Positions 34,227-45,223 of a DNA stretch of 51,189 nt are shown piece after piece (positions within the stretch are counted from its first letter, which is position 1; each line of letters begins with the position of its first letter). Under the pieces are notes generated by a model, which saw only the letters and a list, made by a program, of their open reading frames with translations, did no database searches and had not been told where the DNA came from. The DNA is from Allomyces macrogynus ATCC 38327 (Eukaryota > Blastocladiomycota > Blastocladiomycetes > Blastocladiales > Blastocladiaceae), in contig GG745332.1 of assembly GCA_000151295.1 (NCBI GenBank), positions 363,857-415,045 of the forward strand, read 5' to 3'. The translations under genes and the position numbers were made by a program.

Positions 34227-35042
34227 TTAGCAGATGTAGCCGGTCGAGTGCACATCAATGTTCTGCGACTGCGCCTGCGACTGGACGGCCGACACATCAG
34301 CGCCGCCGCAGGGGTAGCCACCACCGGAGACATCAATCGACTGGCCCTGCCACTGCGACTGCGACGCGAAAACGTCGGCACCACCGTAACCGTGGCCCGA
34401 GACGTCAATGTTCTGCGACTGCCACTGGCCCTGCGACGCAAACACATCAGCGCCGCCGTGGTAGCCACCAGCCGAGGCATCAATCGACTGGCCCTGCCAC
34501 TGCGACTGGGAGGCAAAGACATCCGAGCCACCATGGCCGTGGCCGGACACGCTGATCGACTGGCTCTGCGACTGCGCCTGCGACGCGTGGATGTTGCTGC
34601 CGCCGTAGTAGCCGCCCGTCGACACGTCAATCGACTGGTGCTGGCCCTGCGCCTGCGACAGGTCGACGGCATTGTGGTGGCCGCCCGACGAGACGCTGAT
34701 CGACTGGCTCTGGCCCTGCGCCTGCGACGCGTGGATGTTGGAGCCGCCGCCCGAAACGTGGACCGACTGCGACTGCGACTGCGCCTGCGCCTGCGACGCA
34801 TGGACGTTGGCGCCGCCGCAGTAGCCGCCGCCCGTCGACACGTTGATCGACTGGTGCTGGGCCTGCGACTGAGCGACGTCGACCTGGAGAATACCGGAAA
34901 TGGGGATGCGACGCGGCGCGCGGGGGTCATTTGATCGGCTTTCGTTCGTTTGATGTGGTCGTGATTTGATTGATCAACCACAATCAAACTCGAGCGGGCA
35001 AGCCAAGCGTACCGTGGTCGTGTTGTAGACAGGAGGGTACAT
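34227..35042 (-). CDS. Nine-repeat Q/S/G-rich protein, predicted beta-structured
   Basis: Two exons, 35042-35013 (MYPPVYNTTT) and 34883-34227, 228 residues; intron 129 bp, GTACGC to TTCTCCAG, phase 0. Not a family I recognise. Almost the whole protein is nine imperfect repeats of 23-26 residues with consensus D/N-V/I-x-A-S-Q-A/S-Q-x-Q-S-Q-S-I-D/S-V-S-x-G-G-Y-x-G-G, for example DVFASQSQWQGQSIDVSGGGY. Residues alternate in pattern (V-x-A-x-Q-x-Q-x-Q-x-I-x-V) followed by a glycine-rich turn, which suggests stacked strand-turn-strand coils (a beta-solenoid or amyloid-like fold). There are four cysteines, near the two ends, no membrane helix and no signal peptide. A TATAAAATC element lies about 110 bases upstream and a CAC repeat abuts the start codon. 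Function unknown; a structural or self-assembling role is my inference. The start is the only ATG that fits the splice. Confidence 0.75.
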
Positions 35043-35070
35043 GGTGGTGGTGGTGGTGGTGGTGGTGGTG
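35043..35070 (-). repeat. CAC trinucleotide run abutting a start codon
   Basis: About nine CAC/ACC units on the minus strand directly before the ATG of the repeat protein, in its 5' UTR. A similar ACC run precedes the flippase ATG at about 13249-13276. Confidence 0.9.
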
Positions 35071-35150
35071 ATTGAGAAGCGGGTGGAGAAGCAAGCACAG
35101 GAGCTGGTTCGAGTGCTGGCTGCCAGTCAAGGAAGTGCGGGGAGCGCACA

Positions 35151-35160
35151 GATTTTATAC
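35151..35160 (-). promoter_or_regulatory. TATA box of the repeat-protein gene
   Basis: Minus-strand GTATAAAATC, about 110 bases upstream of the start codon at 35042. An identical decamer lies upstream of the subtilisin gene at 38271-38280. Good TATA-box consensus in very GC-rich DNA. Confidence 0.65.
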
Positions 35161-36363
35161 CGGCAGGTCGCGCGCGAGTGTGTCCACTGTGCTCATGGCG
35201 CACGGGCGCGGTCGCGCGACAAGGACGCGATGGCCAAGCCGTAACCTTGCCGTTTCCGGCAGTCGTCGCTGGAATTCCAAGCAAGGAGGACGGTCAAGAT
35301 CAGCGTCAGGGTCGTCCGCTTGTGTGCTAGTAGCCGACGTCGTGGACGCGACGCGCGCGGAAGTTGGCGCGGGCTGGCGCCTGGAGTGCGCGACTGGGGA
35401 AAGTCAGTGACGGTACACGACGCCAAACTGCGGTGCGCGCTGGCGCTTCATGCGGTCCAGTGCGTGGTCAGCCGGCGAAGCTCCTAGCGCGACCAGGGTG
35501 TGGAATCAGGCGTGGGATTCCAGATCGTACGAGCGACAACGGACTTTGCCCAGATGCTCCGCCGAGTCGGCGCTGTCGTCTGCAGATGTCACGGCGCAGC
35601 CGTCTGTTGGCGGTCCATAAAGCACATTTTGGTGCTAAAAAGAACACGCTGGGCTTCGCCAACCATGAAACACCCCCCCGCCACCTCAGCTTCGCCGACC
35701 ATTCCTGGGGGAAGATGCAAGGGTCCGGGCGCTCGTGTGCGCAGGGCTGCCCATTTGGCTTTTCATTCTTCTTGCCCTTCGTCTCGGGCCCGAAATCCAA
35801 GACGTGACATGCATGAAATAACAAAAATCAAATGCGTCAGACATGTACACCCTCGTTTGTAGGGTGCGCAGGAAGCGATCCGAAATGACTGCATAATATG
35901 GCCGTCCCTCGTAACCCTTTTCTCCTATCAATGCTGAGCCGATCTCTTGAAATGTTCTGGTCCGACAATCCACCGAGGCATGAGTTCGACTTCCTAGTGA
36001 GCGTCGACTCCCCCAACTTTCGACGTTGTGAGTCAAGGTGGTGAGCATTCTTTCTGCAACAGACAAATTGCGTCGCTGTATTCATGACGAAGGAGAGTGG
36101 GGGTTGGCAGAAACACCGCATGTACACTGTTTAATGTTCCTTTCCACGCAAGACCGGAAGATGCTCGGCCCAAGGCGGTGGTCATCACGGACAGGGATCA
36201 GCTAATCGCAAAGAAACCAACTTTCAACCGAATGTTGTGGAATGATACAAATGGTAGCGCGAACAGCTCTGCTGCAGCCCAAGGCAACACCATCAGCACC
36301 ATCGACGAGCAGCGCCAGGTGCCGCGCTTGCTCGTCATGGTCAACTCCAACATCGCCTCCTCC
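35161..36363. other. Intergenic, 1.2 kb
   Basis: Between the promoter of the repeat-protein gene and the 3' end of the subtilisin gene, both on the minus strand. No coding frame recognised. The part at 35800-36350 is less GC-rich than the coding regions. Confidence 0.5.
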
Positions 36364-38126
36364 TTACAGGACGAGATTCTGGAGCCACGCCCACAGCCCC
36401 TCCTCAGCGCGGTCCTCGAGGTCGGCGAGCATGCGGCGCGCATCCTCCTTCGTCAGCTTGATATCCTTCACGCCCTCGGCCACCTCCTCAACCTCGATCT
36501 CAACACCGGCAATCGAAGCCTTGCGGCCCTTCTTGTTCTTGCGCACCTTGCCCGTGTAGATCAGAACGTTGGGCGACTCGCCGGCATCCCCCGCATCACC
36601 TCCCGGGTTGGGCCACGGGAACGGCCACGGCAGCGTCGGCTGCTTGGGGCCACCGCCCTCCTTGGGCTTGGGCAGGCCCGTGATCTTGCCCTTGGTCGCC
36701 GTCTTGACAATGTGCGCCTTGAGCTCCTCGCCCGTGAAGTCCTTGTTCGGGTGCTGCGAGAGCACGTAGGCGGCGAGACCGGCCACGTGCGGCGCGGCCA
36801 TGGACGTGCCGGAAATGGTGTTGGTCGCCGTGTTCGACCCGGTCCACGTCGAGAGAATGTTGTGACCCGGCGCAAACACGTCGACGCACTTGCCGTAGTT
36901 GCTGAAGTAGGCCATCTACAAACGTGAAAGTGGAGCGGGGATTGTCAGTCACCAGCTCAACCAGCTCACAGAAAGCGAATCAAACGTACCGCATCGTTCT
37001 GACTCGTCGCGCCCACCGTGATCGCCTTCTCTGCCGCCGCGGGCGACGAATTGCACGCGTTCGTCGCGTCGTTGCCTGCAGCCACGGCAAAGTGCACGCC
37101 AGCCTCGACCGCCGCATTGACCGTACTGTCCATGACGCGCGACTTGCCGCCGCCGAGCGACGAGTTGGCCACCGACTTGGCGTGCTTGTCCTTCTTGCGG
37201 CGCTCCTGGTGCTGCTCGACAACCCACTCGATGCCCTTGATCACGTCGGACGTCGAGCCCGACCCGTTGTCGCCAAGCACCTTGACGGCCACGACCTTGG
37301 CCTTCTTCGCGACACCGAAACGCTTGCCGGCGATCGTGCCGGCGCAGTGGGTGCTGGAGATTGATGACGCGACGGAGTGAGGAGAGGACCGAGTGGAGCA
37401 TGAGGAAAGAAAGGACGAAAAACGTACCCATGACCGTTGCCGTCGCGGTCCGATGCGCGGCGCGGGATCGTAATACCCCACGAGGCGCGGCCCTCGAAAT
37501 CAACGTGGTCTAAGCAGACGCGGGTGTGGTGAGTAGGCCTGCTTCAAGCACTCCATTTCCCATCATGTGAGCGCCCGCGCAAGACACGTACTGTAGTTGA
37601 TCCCAGTATCCACGACGTACACCGTCACGCCCTCGCCTGCGTTCTCGGCAAATGGATACTCCGAGTAATGCGCCGTGTCGGGCTTGTTGCGGTGCGAAAT
37701 GCGCGACAACCCCCAGGGCGCGTCATTCTGCACGCCGAGCGCGCGCACGACCTGGTCCTGCTCGACGTAGGCCACGTGCGGCGAGTTGCGAATCGCGTGC
37801 AGCACGTCCGCCGAGAACCGCCCCGCGTACCCGCGCACGCCATTGGGCACGTTATAGACGTGCTTGATTTGGTCAGCCATTTCGCCGTCGGCACTGGCCG
37901 CCCGGAAGGCCAGAGTCGTCGCGAGCCAGTTGTGGTGCTCGGCAACGTGGTCGGCGGAAATCTCGTCCTTGAGAACGACAAGGTAGTGGTCGGGAATCGC
38001 GTCGGCGGTGGTCGACGACATGAGCGGGGCCATGTCGATGGCGCCGTGCCGCATCGGCGACGCCTCGCTCGTCACGGCCAGGAAGGCCGCGGCGAGGAGC
38101 GTCGCGTGCAGGAGGCGCGCGAGCAT
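36364..38126 (-). CDS. Secreted subtilisin-like serine protease (S8, proteinase K type)
   Basis: Four exons in coding order 38126-37592, 37509-37428, 37353-36990 and 36915-36364; 510 residues, all phases consistent. It starts with a signal peptide ([22 protein letters not shown]). An I9 propeptide follows ([20 protein letters not shown], then [20 protein letters not shown] and [13 protein letters not shown]). The mature domain begins near [14 protein letters not shown], typical of proteinase K. The catalytic triad is visible: Asp in VYVVDTGIN, His in [15 protein letters not shown] (split by an intron), Ser in [13 protein letters not shown]; the oxyanion Asn is in VAAGNDA. About 100 residues follow the Ser block, including a Pro/Trp-rich linker ([19 protein letters not shown]) and a charged tail, longer than in simple proteinase K enzymes. 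Expected to be secreted and self-processed; an extracellular nutritional role is inference. A TATA box lies about 145 bases upstream of the start. Confidence 0.94.
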
Positions 38127-38270
38127 CGTGGTGAAAGTGGTGGGGATTGGTTGTGCGTGCGTGCGGTGAGCGCGTGCTTGCAAGTGCGGATGGTTGCTGT
38201 TTGTCGGTCGGGGACGGGAAGAGGCCGAGCCGAGCGCGGGAGCGAGGACTGATGCGGCAGGGAGAGGGCG

Positions 38271-38280
38271 GATTTTATAC
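38271..38280 (-). promoter_or_regulatory. TATA box of the subtilisin gene
   Basis: Minus-strand GTATAAAATC, identical to the element at 35151-35160, about 145 bases upstream of the protease start codon. Confidence 0.65.
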
Positions 38281-38853
38281 TGGGCGAGCGCTGGCTGCGG
38301 CACCCAGCGTCGAGGACGGGGGGCAAATCTGCTGGGCAAACAGGCCAAACGCGATGGCCGCGGGCGGTGCGTACGCGGCTCACGACACACGCGGTCACGC
38401 CATGCTCGCCGCACGTGCCCCATTTCTCTGAGAACAGACGCACGAGAAGAAACTCGCGCTATCGATGCTCTATTTTGCCGTCATCGCCGTCATTTTGATG
38501 CTCCTTTGCGACGGGCAGGCATGGCTGGACCAGACAATCTCGCCACTCTGGACGTCGAGGCTAGAGCAGAGAGGAGCGATGTGCGTGGAGGGCGATGCGT
38601 GGAGCACGGCCGACCTGATAGTGCTTCAGCGAACGAGAATCAGCGAGAAGCTGCCAGAGGAGACATAACCAGTCCGATTATGATTCGGTCACAGAGAGAA
38701 CGTGTAAATAAAAATACCTACCGGTACGTGGACTATGGACAGTTGGCTCAACACAGATCAAAGCGCACCCAAGGAAGGCAACGAAAGAAACCACAACAAC
38801 ACCAAACAAGGACGGAAACAATACAAGCGCAAAACTCCCCCCAAAACGAGCCT
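38281..38853. other. Intergenic upstream of the subtilisin gene
   Basis: About 570 bp covering the distal subtilisin promoter and the 3' region of the GrpE gene. The stretch 38690-38850 is A-rich on the + strand (T-rich for GrpE), as expected for a 3' UTR. No coding sequence recognised. Confidence 0.5.
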
Positions 38854-39676
38854 CTACTCGGTCTCCTGAACGACGCCGACATGCGTGGGCCGCAGCACGC
38901 GGCCGTTTAGCGTGTAACCCGACTTGGCCACCTGCAAAATCGTGCCTGGCTCGCGGCCCGGGACCGGCGCCTGGAAAATCGCCTGGTGTAAGTTATGGTC
39001 AAACTTGTCCCCCTCGACCGCATCGATCCGCTGCACGCCGTGCCGGTGGAACGTCTTGTGCAGTTCATTCGACGTGAGCGTGAGCCCTTCGTGCAGGTTC
39101 TTCAAGTCGGTGTTAGCCTCGAGCGCCTCGGACTTGACCGAATCGAGCGCGAGTGCCAGCACGTCAGAGATGGACAGCAGGTCCTTGGCAAATTTTTGCA
39201 CTGCGAATTGGTGTGCGTGCTCAACGTCGCGCTTGGTGCGCTCGCGCATGTTCTCGAGGTCCGCAAGCGTGCGCCGGTAGTGGTCCTGTTCCGAGAGGGC
39301 ATGCGGGCCGGTGAGCCGATACCGTAGCGGGAAGAATTCGACGGCAGGGAAACCCTTCGCGCCATCACAATCGGTCCATGTCCGATTCGCGAGGACTAGA
39401 GTTGAGTGGTGCCGGTGCTGCCGTCATGATCCATACCGTCAAGTCGGAAATCTTGACGTCCTTTTCCTTGAGCTGCGCGGTCAACTTCTCGACCTGCTCG
39501 GCGAGCGCCTTCTCCTTGTCCGATGCGCTCTCCTCGGCCTTCTGCGCGTCCTCGGCGGGTTGCTCGCCGTTGCGCACGGCAGCGGTGGCCGCAAACGAGC
39601 GCAGTGCCGGGGCGGTGCGTGCGGCAGCGACGGTGCGGGCAAGGGCCGGAGTGCGCAGGGCGGCCAGGAACGACAT
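38854..39676 (-). CDS. MGE1: Mitochondrial GrpE nucleotide exchange factor
   Basis: Two exons, 39676-39437 and 39285-38854, joined over a 151 bp intron, give 223 residues. The N-terminus is a mitochondrial presequence (MSFLAALRTPALARTVAAAR, Arg/Ala/Ser-rich without acids), then a long helix (EEKALAEQVEK-like, AQLKEKDVKISDLT) continued after the splice by DHYRRTLADLENMRERTKRD, the GrpE dimer helix signature. The C-terminal beta domain has ELHKTFHRHGVQRID, HNLHQAIFQAPVPGREPGTI and QVAKSGYTLNGRVLRPTHVG, the classic GrpE motif. Mge1 drives ADP release from mitochondrial Hsp70 (Ssc1) during import and folding. The intron end was placed at GGAACAG because that joins the helix in phase; a nearer acceptor (CAACTCTAG) leads to a non-family frame. 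Confidence 0.95.
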
Positions 39677-39908
39677 GGTTGCTTGCAGCTAGAATCGAAA
39701 TGTGTGGGGGAGAGGTGTGGGGGAGAGGTGGAGAGGCCGCGAGAGTGCGGTGGGCGGTGTTGATCGCGGCCAACGTGACCGAATCAATGAAGTGATAGTG
39801 CACGCGAATACCGTATATTGAGTTATTATACAGCTAGAACATCTATCTCTTCCCCAAACAGCAAACCGCGATCAAACCGCAATCAAATAGGCCTCCGCTG
39901 CGACGTTA

Positions 39909-42316
39909 CTACTCGGGACTGGCCGCCAAGAGCGGCGCCGCCGTCCTGCTCCACTCCTCGTAGAACGACCGCGACACGTCAACAACCGGGACTGCCGGTG
40001 CCGCCGCGGGCGCCTTGGGCGGTGCTTGCGGCGACGACACCGACGCCGACGCACTCGCCTCGGTCGCATCATCCGCGACATTTCCACCCGCATCCACGTC
40101 GTCACCAGCGTCGATCTTGGCACCCATCTCCTCAGCCGCCAACGGACTCCGCACCGCCGGCGCGCACGACGACGCGCGCCGCCCCGGATCCCGCTCACGC
40201 ACTTCCGCGACCCACGCACTACCCCGCCGACGCACCGCTGGCATCGTCTGCGCGATAATCGACAGCGGCCGCCCAGCTTCGTCGCGCATCATGTACGGCA
40301 CGACCAGCGGGCGGTCGTCAATCACGCCGAGAATCTTCGGGGCTGGCGGAGCCGAGCCGGGGCGGGTGCCAACCGGGTCGGGCGTGCCGAACCGACGTGG
40401 CGGGAGCGCGATGGCCAAGGCCACGGGGGACCCGTCGGCGTCGAGGGCCGAAGTGATCGAGTCGGCCGTGGCGAGGGAGAGTTGTGAGGCCGTCGGGAGT
40501 GCAGGGGCAAGGCGGGTGAGGACAGGGGAGGGGACAGCGGGAGTGGGAAAATGGATGGGGTCAGATGGGGCCGAGGATTCGGTCGTATTTGCGACAGGGT
40601 CGGCGGGCGCGGGGGCTTCGGCGACGGGAGCGTGTGCCGGTGCCGCGGTGGCAGCGGCCATGTGCACGACAACACACGTCATGTCGTCGCGGCGGTACCG
40701 CGCGGCCGGGTACGGCGTCGAGAGCGACTGCCGCAGGGCCTCCACGTCGCTCCCGCCGAGCGCGTTGCGCAACAGGTGCGTCGCCGCGTTCGTGTCGCGC
40801 GCAACCCACGTCTTGGGCACGGTCGTCGGGTCTGTCGCCATCGACGCCGCACGCGACGCCGCTTGGGCGTCATCCTCGACCTTGTCCACCATCCCGAGCA
40901 ACTCACCAACCTCGTCCACCTCCACTGCATCAAACAGCCCATCTGACGAGACAACAAGCATCCGATCCGCACCCCCCAACTGGTGCACGATAATTTCGGG
41001 CGTCGCGTGCACGTACGGCGGGGTCAAGTAATCGCACGGTAGTGTGGGCGCGCGCTCGAGCAAGTGCGCATACAGCCGCATCGACCACGCTGCGGGCCAT
41101 TTCAGCATGCAGTCGCCAAACACGCGCGTGGGCACGAGACCGCCGAGTACGCGTGGCCCGCCGGAAATGGAACTCGATCGTGCCACGGTATCGTCTTCGC
41201 CCGGGTGTGCCGCGCGCAGAGCCGCCAGCTCGGCCGGGTTCGAGCACGTGTGCTCGGGTGTGAGTTGTTCGGCGGCCAAGTGGGTGGGGGAGGCGTCGGC
41301 CGCGTGCACGAGAAGGGCGCGCGAGTCGCCGATGTGAGCAATGTACAGCGTGTCGCCCTGGAAATGGGATTCAAGCGAACAAGTCAGGTCACGTTTGCGA
41401 ACACATGAGCAGAAATTGAGATTCGTACGTCAACTAGCGCGAGCGAGCCCACGCAGCCAGCAATCGCCGGGCGCAAGACCTTTTCAATGACGGCCGACGA
41501 GTAGGCCGTCTCAAACGAATCCTTGTTGTCGAGGTCCGGGAAGACGAGGTAGGGCAGACGCTCGAGCTCGCTGTCGAGGCGCTGGAATGCAGCCTTCATC
41601 GCGGCCTTGACATTGTCGACGCGCTGGACCGGATCAGCGTCGCGGTACTTTTGCAGTTCCTGCGCAACGTAGCTCGGCAAATAGTCGCGCACGACCTGAG
41701 CGCACTCGTGCCCGCCGTGACCTGTTCACCACAAAGAATTAAAGGGATCAGTCCATGGCGGCAAGCAAATCCGGCACGCCAGGCAGGGTCTCATACCGTC
41801 AAACACGCCCACCATCAACATGCCATCGTGAACGACAACGACATGACTGTCCTCAATGGGCCGGTTTGCCGCGACACAGTTCACATCCACGCGCGCAACT
41901 CTCGGCACTACGTCCTCGGCCGACTTGGCATGCATCGCGAGCACCTGCTCAATCTCGGCGTCGGTCAAGTCGGCCTGCTTGGCCTGCACGGGTTCTGGGT
42001 CGCCTGGGCGCACGTATATAATCTCGCGACCATCACCCATCCCAAACGCGGCTCCCGGAAGCGGCGACGTGGGCGGCGAGACCAGACTGTCCGCTGCGGC
42101 CAAGTCGTGGTCGGACGTGCCGGCGGCGCAGCACCGCACGAGACGGCCGAGCCGCGAGCGCCATTTGCCAGACCCACGGCGCGATGGGGCGGAGATCTTG
42201 GATGGACTCGAGGGCGGCGGGGTTGCAGAGCCCCAGACGACATTCACGTTGGGCCGTGACCGCGGGAACTCGGCGAGCGTCGACGCGGCGGTCGGGCCCG
42301 GTTCGCTGGTCAGCAT
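39909..42316 (-). CDS. PP2C phosphatase, pyruvate dehydrogenase phosphatase/Ptc5-like
   Basis: Three exons in coding order 42316-41797, 41721-41429 and 41357-39909; 753 residues, phases consistent. PP2C metal-binding motifs are intact: NRPIEDSHVVVV, VGVFDGHGGHECAQVVRDYL (joined across intron 1), LYIAHIGDSRALL (joined across intron 2), and LVVSSDGLFDAVEVDEV. The block QLTPEHTCSNPAELAALRAA followed by RVLGGLVPTRVFGDCMLKW and CDYLTPPYVHATPEIIVHQL is specific to the PDP1/Ptc5 group, which dephosphorylates the E1-alpha subunit of mitochondrial pyruvate dehydrogenase. The N-terminus (from MLTSEPGPTAAS, with a later Arg-rich KWRSRLGRLVRC) is not a textbook presequence, so location is less sure. After the last catalytic Asp (YRRDDMTCVVVH) the protein continues for about 250 Pro/Ala/Ser-rich residues of no known family, making it much longer than PDP1 (about 530). 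Confidence 0.9.
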
Positions 42317-43176
42317 GGCGACAGCGTGGGGGAGGCTGGCAGAGCGTCGTCACTTGTTGGCACTTGGCTGGGGAGAGAGGAGATGTGCTCGCGGCCGAGG
42401 TGCGCACGTCGAGAGCACACGCCGGCAGCGGCGGGTTGCTGCAGACACGGGCCAGGGGCGCGCACCCCTTCCACAGATCACAGAACGGGGCGTGGGCAAT
42501 CAGGACGCGCGCGAGCTTCCGCGCTGGCAGGACTCAGTTGGTGCGCAGTTGGCGGTTGAGTTCGGTGGGCGCACTGATCAAGCAGGCGCGACGATGCACT
42601 CGGCGATCGGCAGCCGCCAAACCATGAGCGAACAACCTTTTCGACGACAGCCTTGTTTCGCGGCACAGGTCAGGGATCGCGGGCTTGCAGGGCTCGCGCG
42701 GGGACGCTGATGGCTTGCAACGCTGAACGGCGGGGCGCTCACGAGCCGGGCATAGATCAACGGCGCGGGGCAGATGCAAGGAAGCGCCCACGGGTCGGCA
42801 GCCGACGATGGTGGTTGTCAACGGGGACGGTTGACGGCTAGCGGGAGCGCGTGCACGCTGCCGTCGCGCGCCATGCCGTGCAGCAAGTTGGGCGCAGGCA
42901 TCGCGTCGCGGCAACCCATCCGTCCGCGGCAACCGCGGCGGCGACGGTGCCGTGACAGAGCACCATGCACGTGCCTTCGAATCGACAACAACGATGGTGG
43001 CGAGCACGGCGAGTTGCACCACCACGACCTCCACGACCTCGACACCCAGCGCTCGGGCTGCACGACGCTCACGACGACGACGACAGCGATACGACGCGCT
43101 CGGCGCCATTTCCTTCCTTCTGCAAGCAATCGCGCCCATCCCCGACGCGGCCGCCGCGAGCAAGCGAGTCCACGCC
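42317..43176. other. Divergent intergenic region, phosphatase / CFAP300
   Basis: 860 bp between two divergently transcribed genes. Overlapping open frames occur on both strands but none resembles a known protein. Presumably holds both promoters. Confidence 0.5.
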
Positions 43177-44338
43177 ATGACCAGCCATGGCCAGCAGCAC
43201 CCATGGACCTTTGTCCCCCACGACCCGGGCCAGTCCTTTTCCTGCCTCCGCGACCGCGAGCTCTGCGCCAGTCTCGGCAAATGGTAGGCCTGCCTCAACT
43301 GCCAGTTGTGCTCGTCGTCGCGCATGCCCGTCCCCTGCATTCTCACGCTGCTTCCGGCCACTTCCATCGCGATCGCTGCAGGGGACTCGGCCCGGACCAT
43401 GCCTACCTGCGCAAGTTCTCGTACGATCCATATATGCCCGAGTACCGTCTGCGCGACTTTGTTCCAGCGTTCTTGCAAGACCCGGGCGTGCAACAGGCGC
43501 TGCAGGTAAAACCGACGTTTTGCTCTCGCGCGTGAACGAGTGCGGCCATACTCACGACATCGACACGCGCGTGTACCAGGTGCTGCAACCCAACGATACT
43601 TGGCGACCAATGGGTCCCATCGACACGGCGTCGCTACGGTTCCGCCCGCTCCGCACCACCGTCGTCGACATGACTCTGTTCGACCCGCTCTTTACCACGG
43701 GTATTGCTGTTCGCTGCCAGCCGTCCATTGCCAGTGAACGCAATGGTCTCACTCTGACCCGGTAGGCATCGTTCGCCCCAACGGCACCATCACCAAGTGC
43801 TTTGACGAGTACGTCTCGCCCGACACGATCACGCTCATTGACGACGCCGAAACTGCCGAGACGTGGATGGACCCAAGCGACTTTGTTGTCTCTGACGAGT
43901 TGCAGCGCGTGCTCGTCGACCCTACCTCGGAACGCTACGCGGCGTTTTCCACGTCGGCGCGGCAGGAACTCTTGTTCGCGCTCCTAGAGCACATGGTCCT
44001 TGGGGGCCGCGTCAACCAATTCGAGGACGAGCTCGCGCCTTACTTGCATGCCGTGCGCACGCTCTACAAGGATCTCGTCAGGTGCGTTCGCTCTGCGACG
44101 GTCCTCGCGATGCCAACAAGTCTCACCCGCGCCACCTCTTCTCAGTCCCAGCAAGCTGCCCGACGGCACGCTCGCCGTCCAAGGCATGGCCGTGCAAGTC
44201 GTGCAGCACGAATCGCGTGCCGGTGGCGCCGCGCTGTTCCCGATGCGGCACCGGCAAAACTTCATGCTGGTCGTCGTCGACCCGGTGCGCCGCCACGTGG
44301 CTGTCTGGTACCACGCGTCGCCCAACTACTACCAGTAA
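43177..44338 (+). CDS. CFAP300: CFAP300 (C11orf70) ciliary dynein assembly factor
   Basis: Five exons, 43177-43283, 43382-43505, 43580-43700, 43766-44081 and 44146-44338; 286 residues (human 267), every splice in phase. Similarity to CFAP300 runs end to end: PWTFVPHDPGQSFSCLRDRE, HAYLRKFSYDPYMPEYRLRD and FLQDPGVQQAL early on; then TGIVRPNGTITKCFDEY; FVVSDELQRVLVDPTSERYA; ELLFALLEHMVLGGRVNQFE; DELAPYLHAVRTLYKDLVS; and near the end FMLVVVDPVRRHVAVWYHAS. In animals this cytoplasmic protein is needed to assemble outer and inner dynein arms in motile cilia; loss causes primary ciliary dyskinesia. It occurs in organisms with motile flagella, so this is the strongest evidence that the source makes flagellated zoospores. 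Alternative identity is unlikely given full-length collinearity. Confidence 0.9.
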
Positions 44339-45223
44339 GCATGTGTGGAGACGTGAAACGAGGACTCGAGAGTGGGACTGGATTTGCTCGCGCTCGCGAG
44401 GAACGAGCGCGTGTGCAGCGCGTGTGCCCGCGAGGCCATGCGGGGTCGAATGTTGCGGCCATGTGCACACGTGCAGCAATATACCCGATCGTCTTTTGAC
44501 CGACCTCGAATTAGATGGAGGAGGGGAGGGAAGATGGACTCTGGCGTGGAAGATCTCCCTACCGCGCAGGACCGCGCGTCGAAGGCGCTCACGTCCTGGT
44601 GTGGGAGAGATCCGCGCAGCCCGCTTCGTTCAGGGTGGAGACGAAATGCAACCGGGACCGGGTTTGTCCGGTCAATTTGTCGGGAGCGTGAGTAGGAAAA
44701 GCGCGGAGTTGGAACGGGTGGTTTGGCGCGCGCGGCGTGGATCATCTTGAGCGTGCTTTGCGTGAACCCCGTTGCTGCAGAAGGCACCTTGACTGCCAAC
44801 GAACACCCGCCCGCTTCCTTTCTCTCTCCAACCTGAACAACAGCACCACCGTCGTGCTCAAAAATATTTCACACCCAAAATATCATTCTCTCTCAAGCAC
44901 GGCACCACCACGCAACCAGACCCCAAGTCCAAGTTTTTCCCAAGAGAATCACGCACCGTCTCGCGTTCGAGCAATCTTCAACAACCACGGCCTCAAGCTC
45001 AAGCGCCGCAAGTGCACTGTCGCCAAGCCGCCTTTTCACGTCAAGCTGTCGGCAGTGTCCCTTCGAGCCGTCGGTCGTGTCCGAACCAAGCCGTCACGTT
45101 GTCCAAGGCAGACACGTCCAAGGCTCACGCGCGCACGGCCACGATTGTGAACCCCAAGTCGTCAACTCCGACGCGCCCTCGTCACCAGAAGTCGTGCTCG
45201 ACTCGAGCCCCAAGCCAGCCGCC
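44339..45223. other. Intergenic between CFAP300 and the PHD-finger gene
   Basis: About 880 bp between co-oriented genes. The part after 44850 is A/C-rich and probably the 5' UTR of the PHD gene; the frame leading into its ATG is open from 45077 but has no ATG before 45224. No other feature recognised. Confidence 0.5.

Noticed and set aside
39300..39436. A nearer acceptor (CAACTCTAG) for the GrpE intron, giving an extra 40 residues.
   Set aside because: That choice leads into a frame that is not GrpE-like and does not rejoin the DHYRRTLADLEN helix; the acceptor at 39286 does so in phase.
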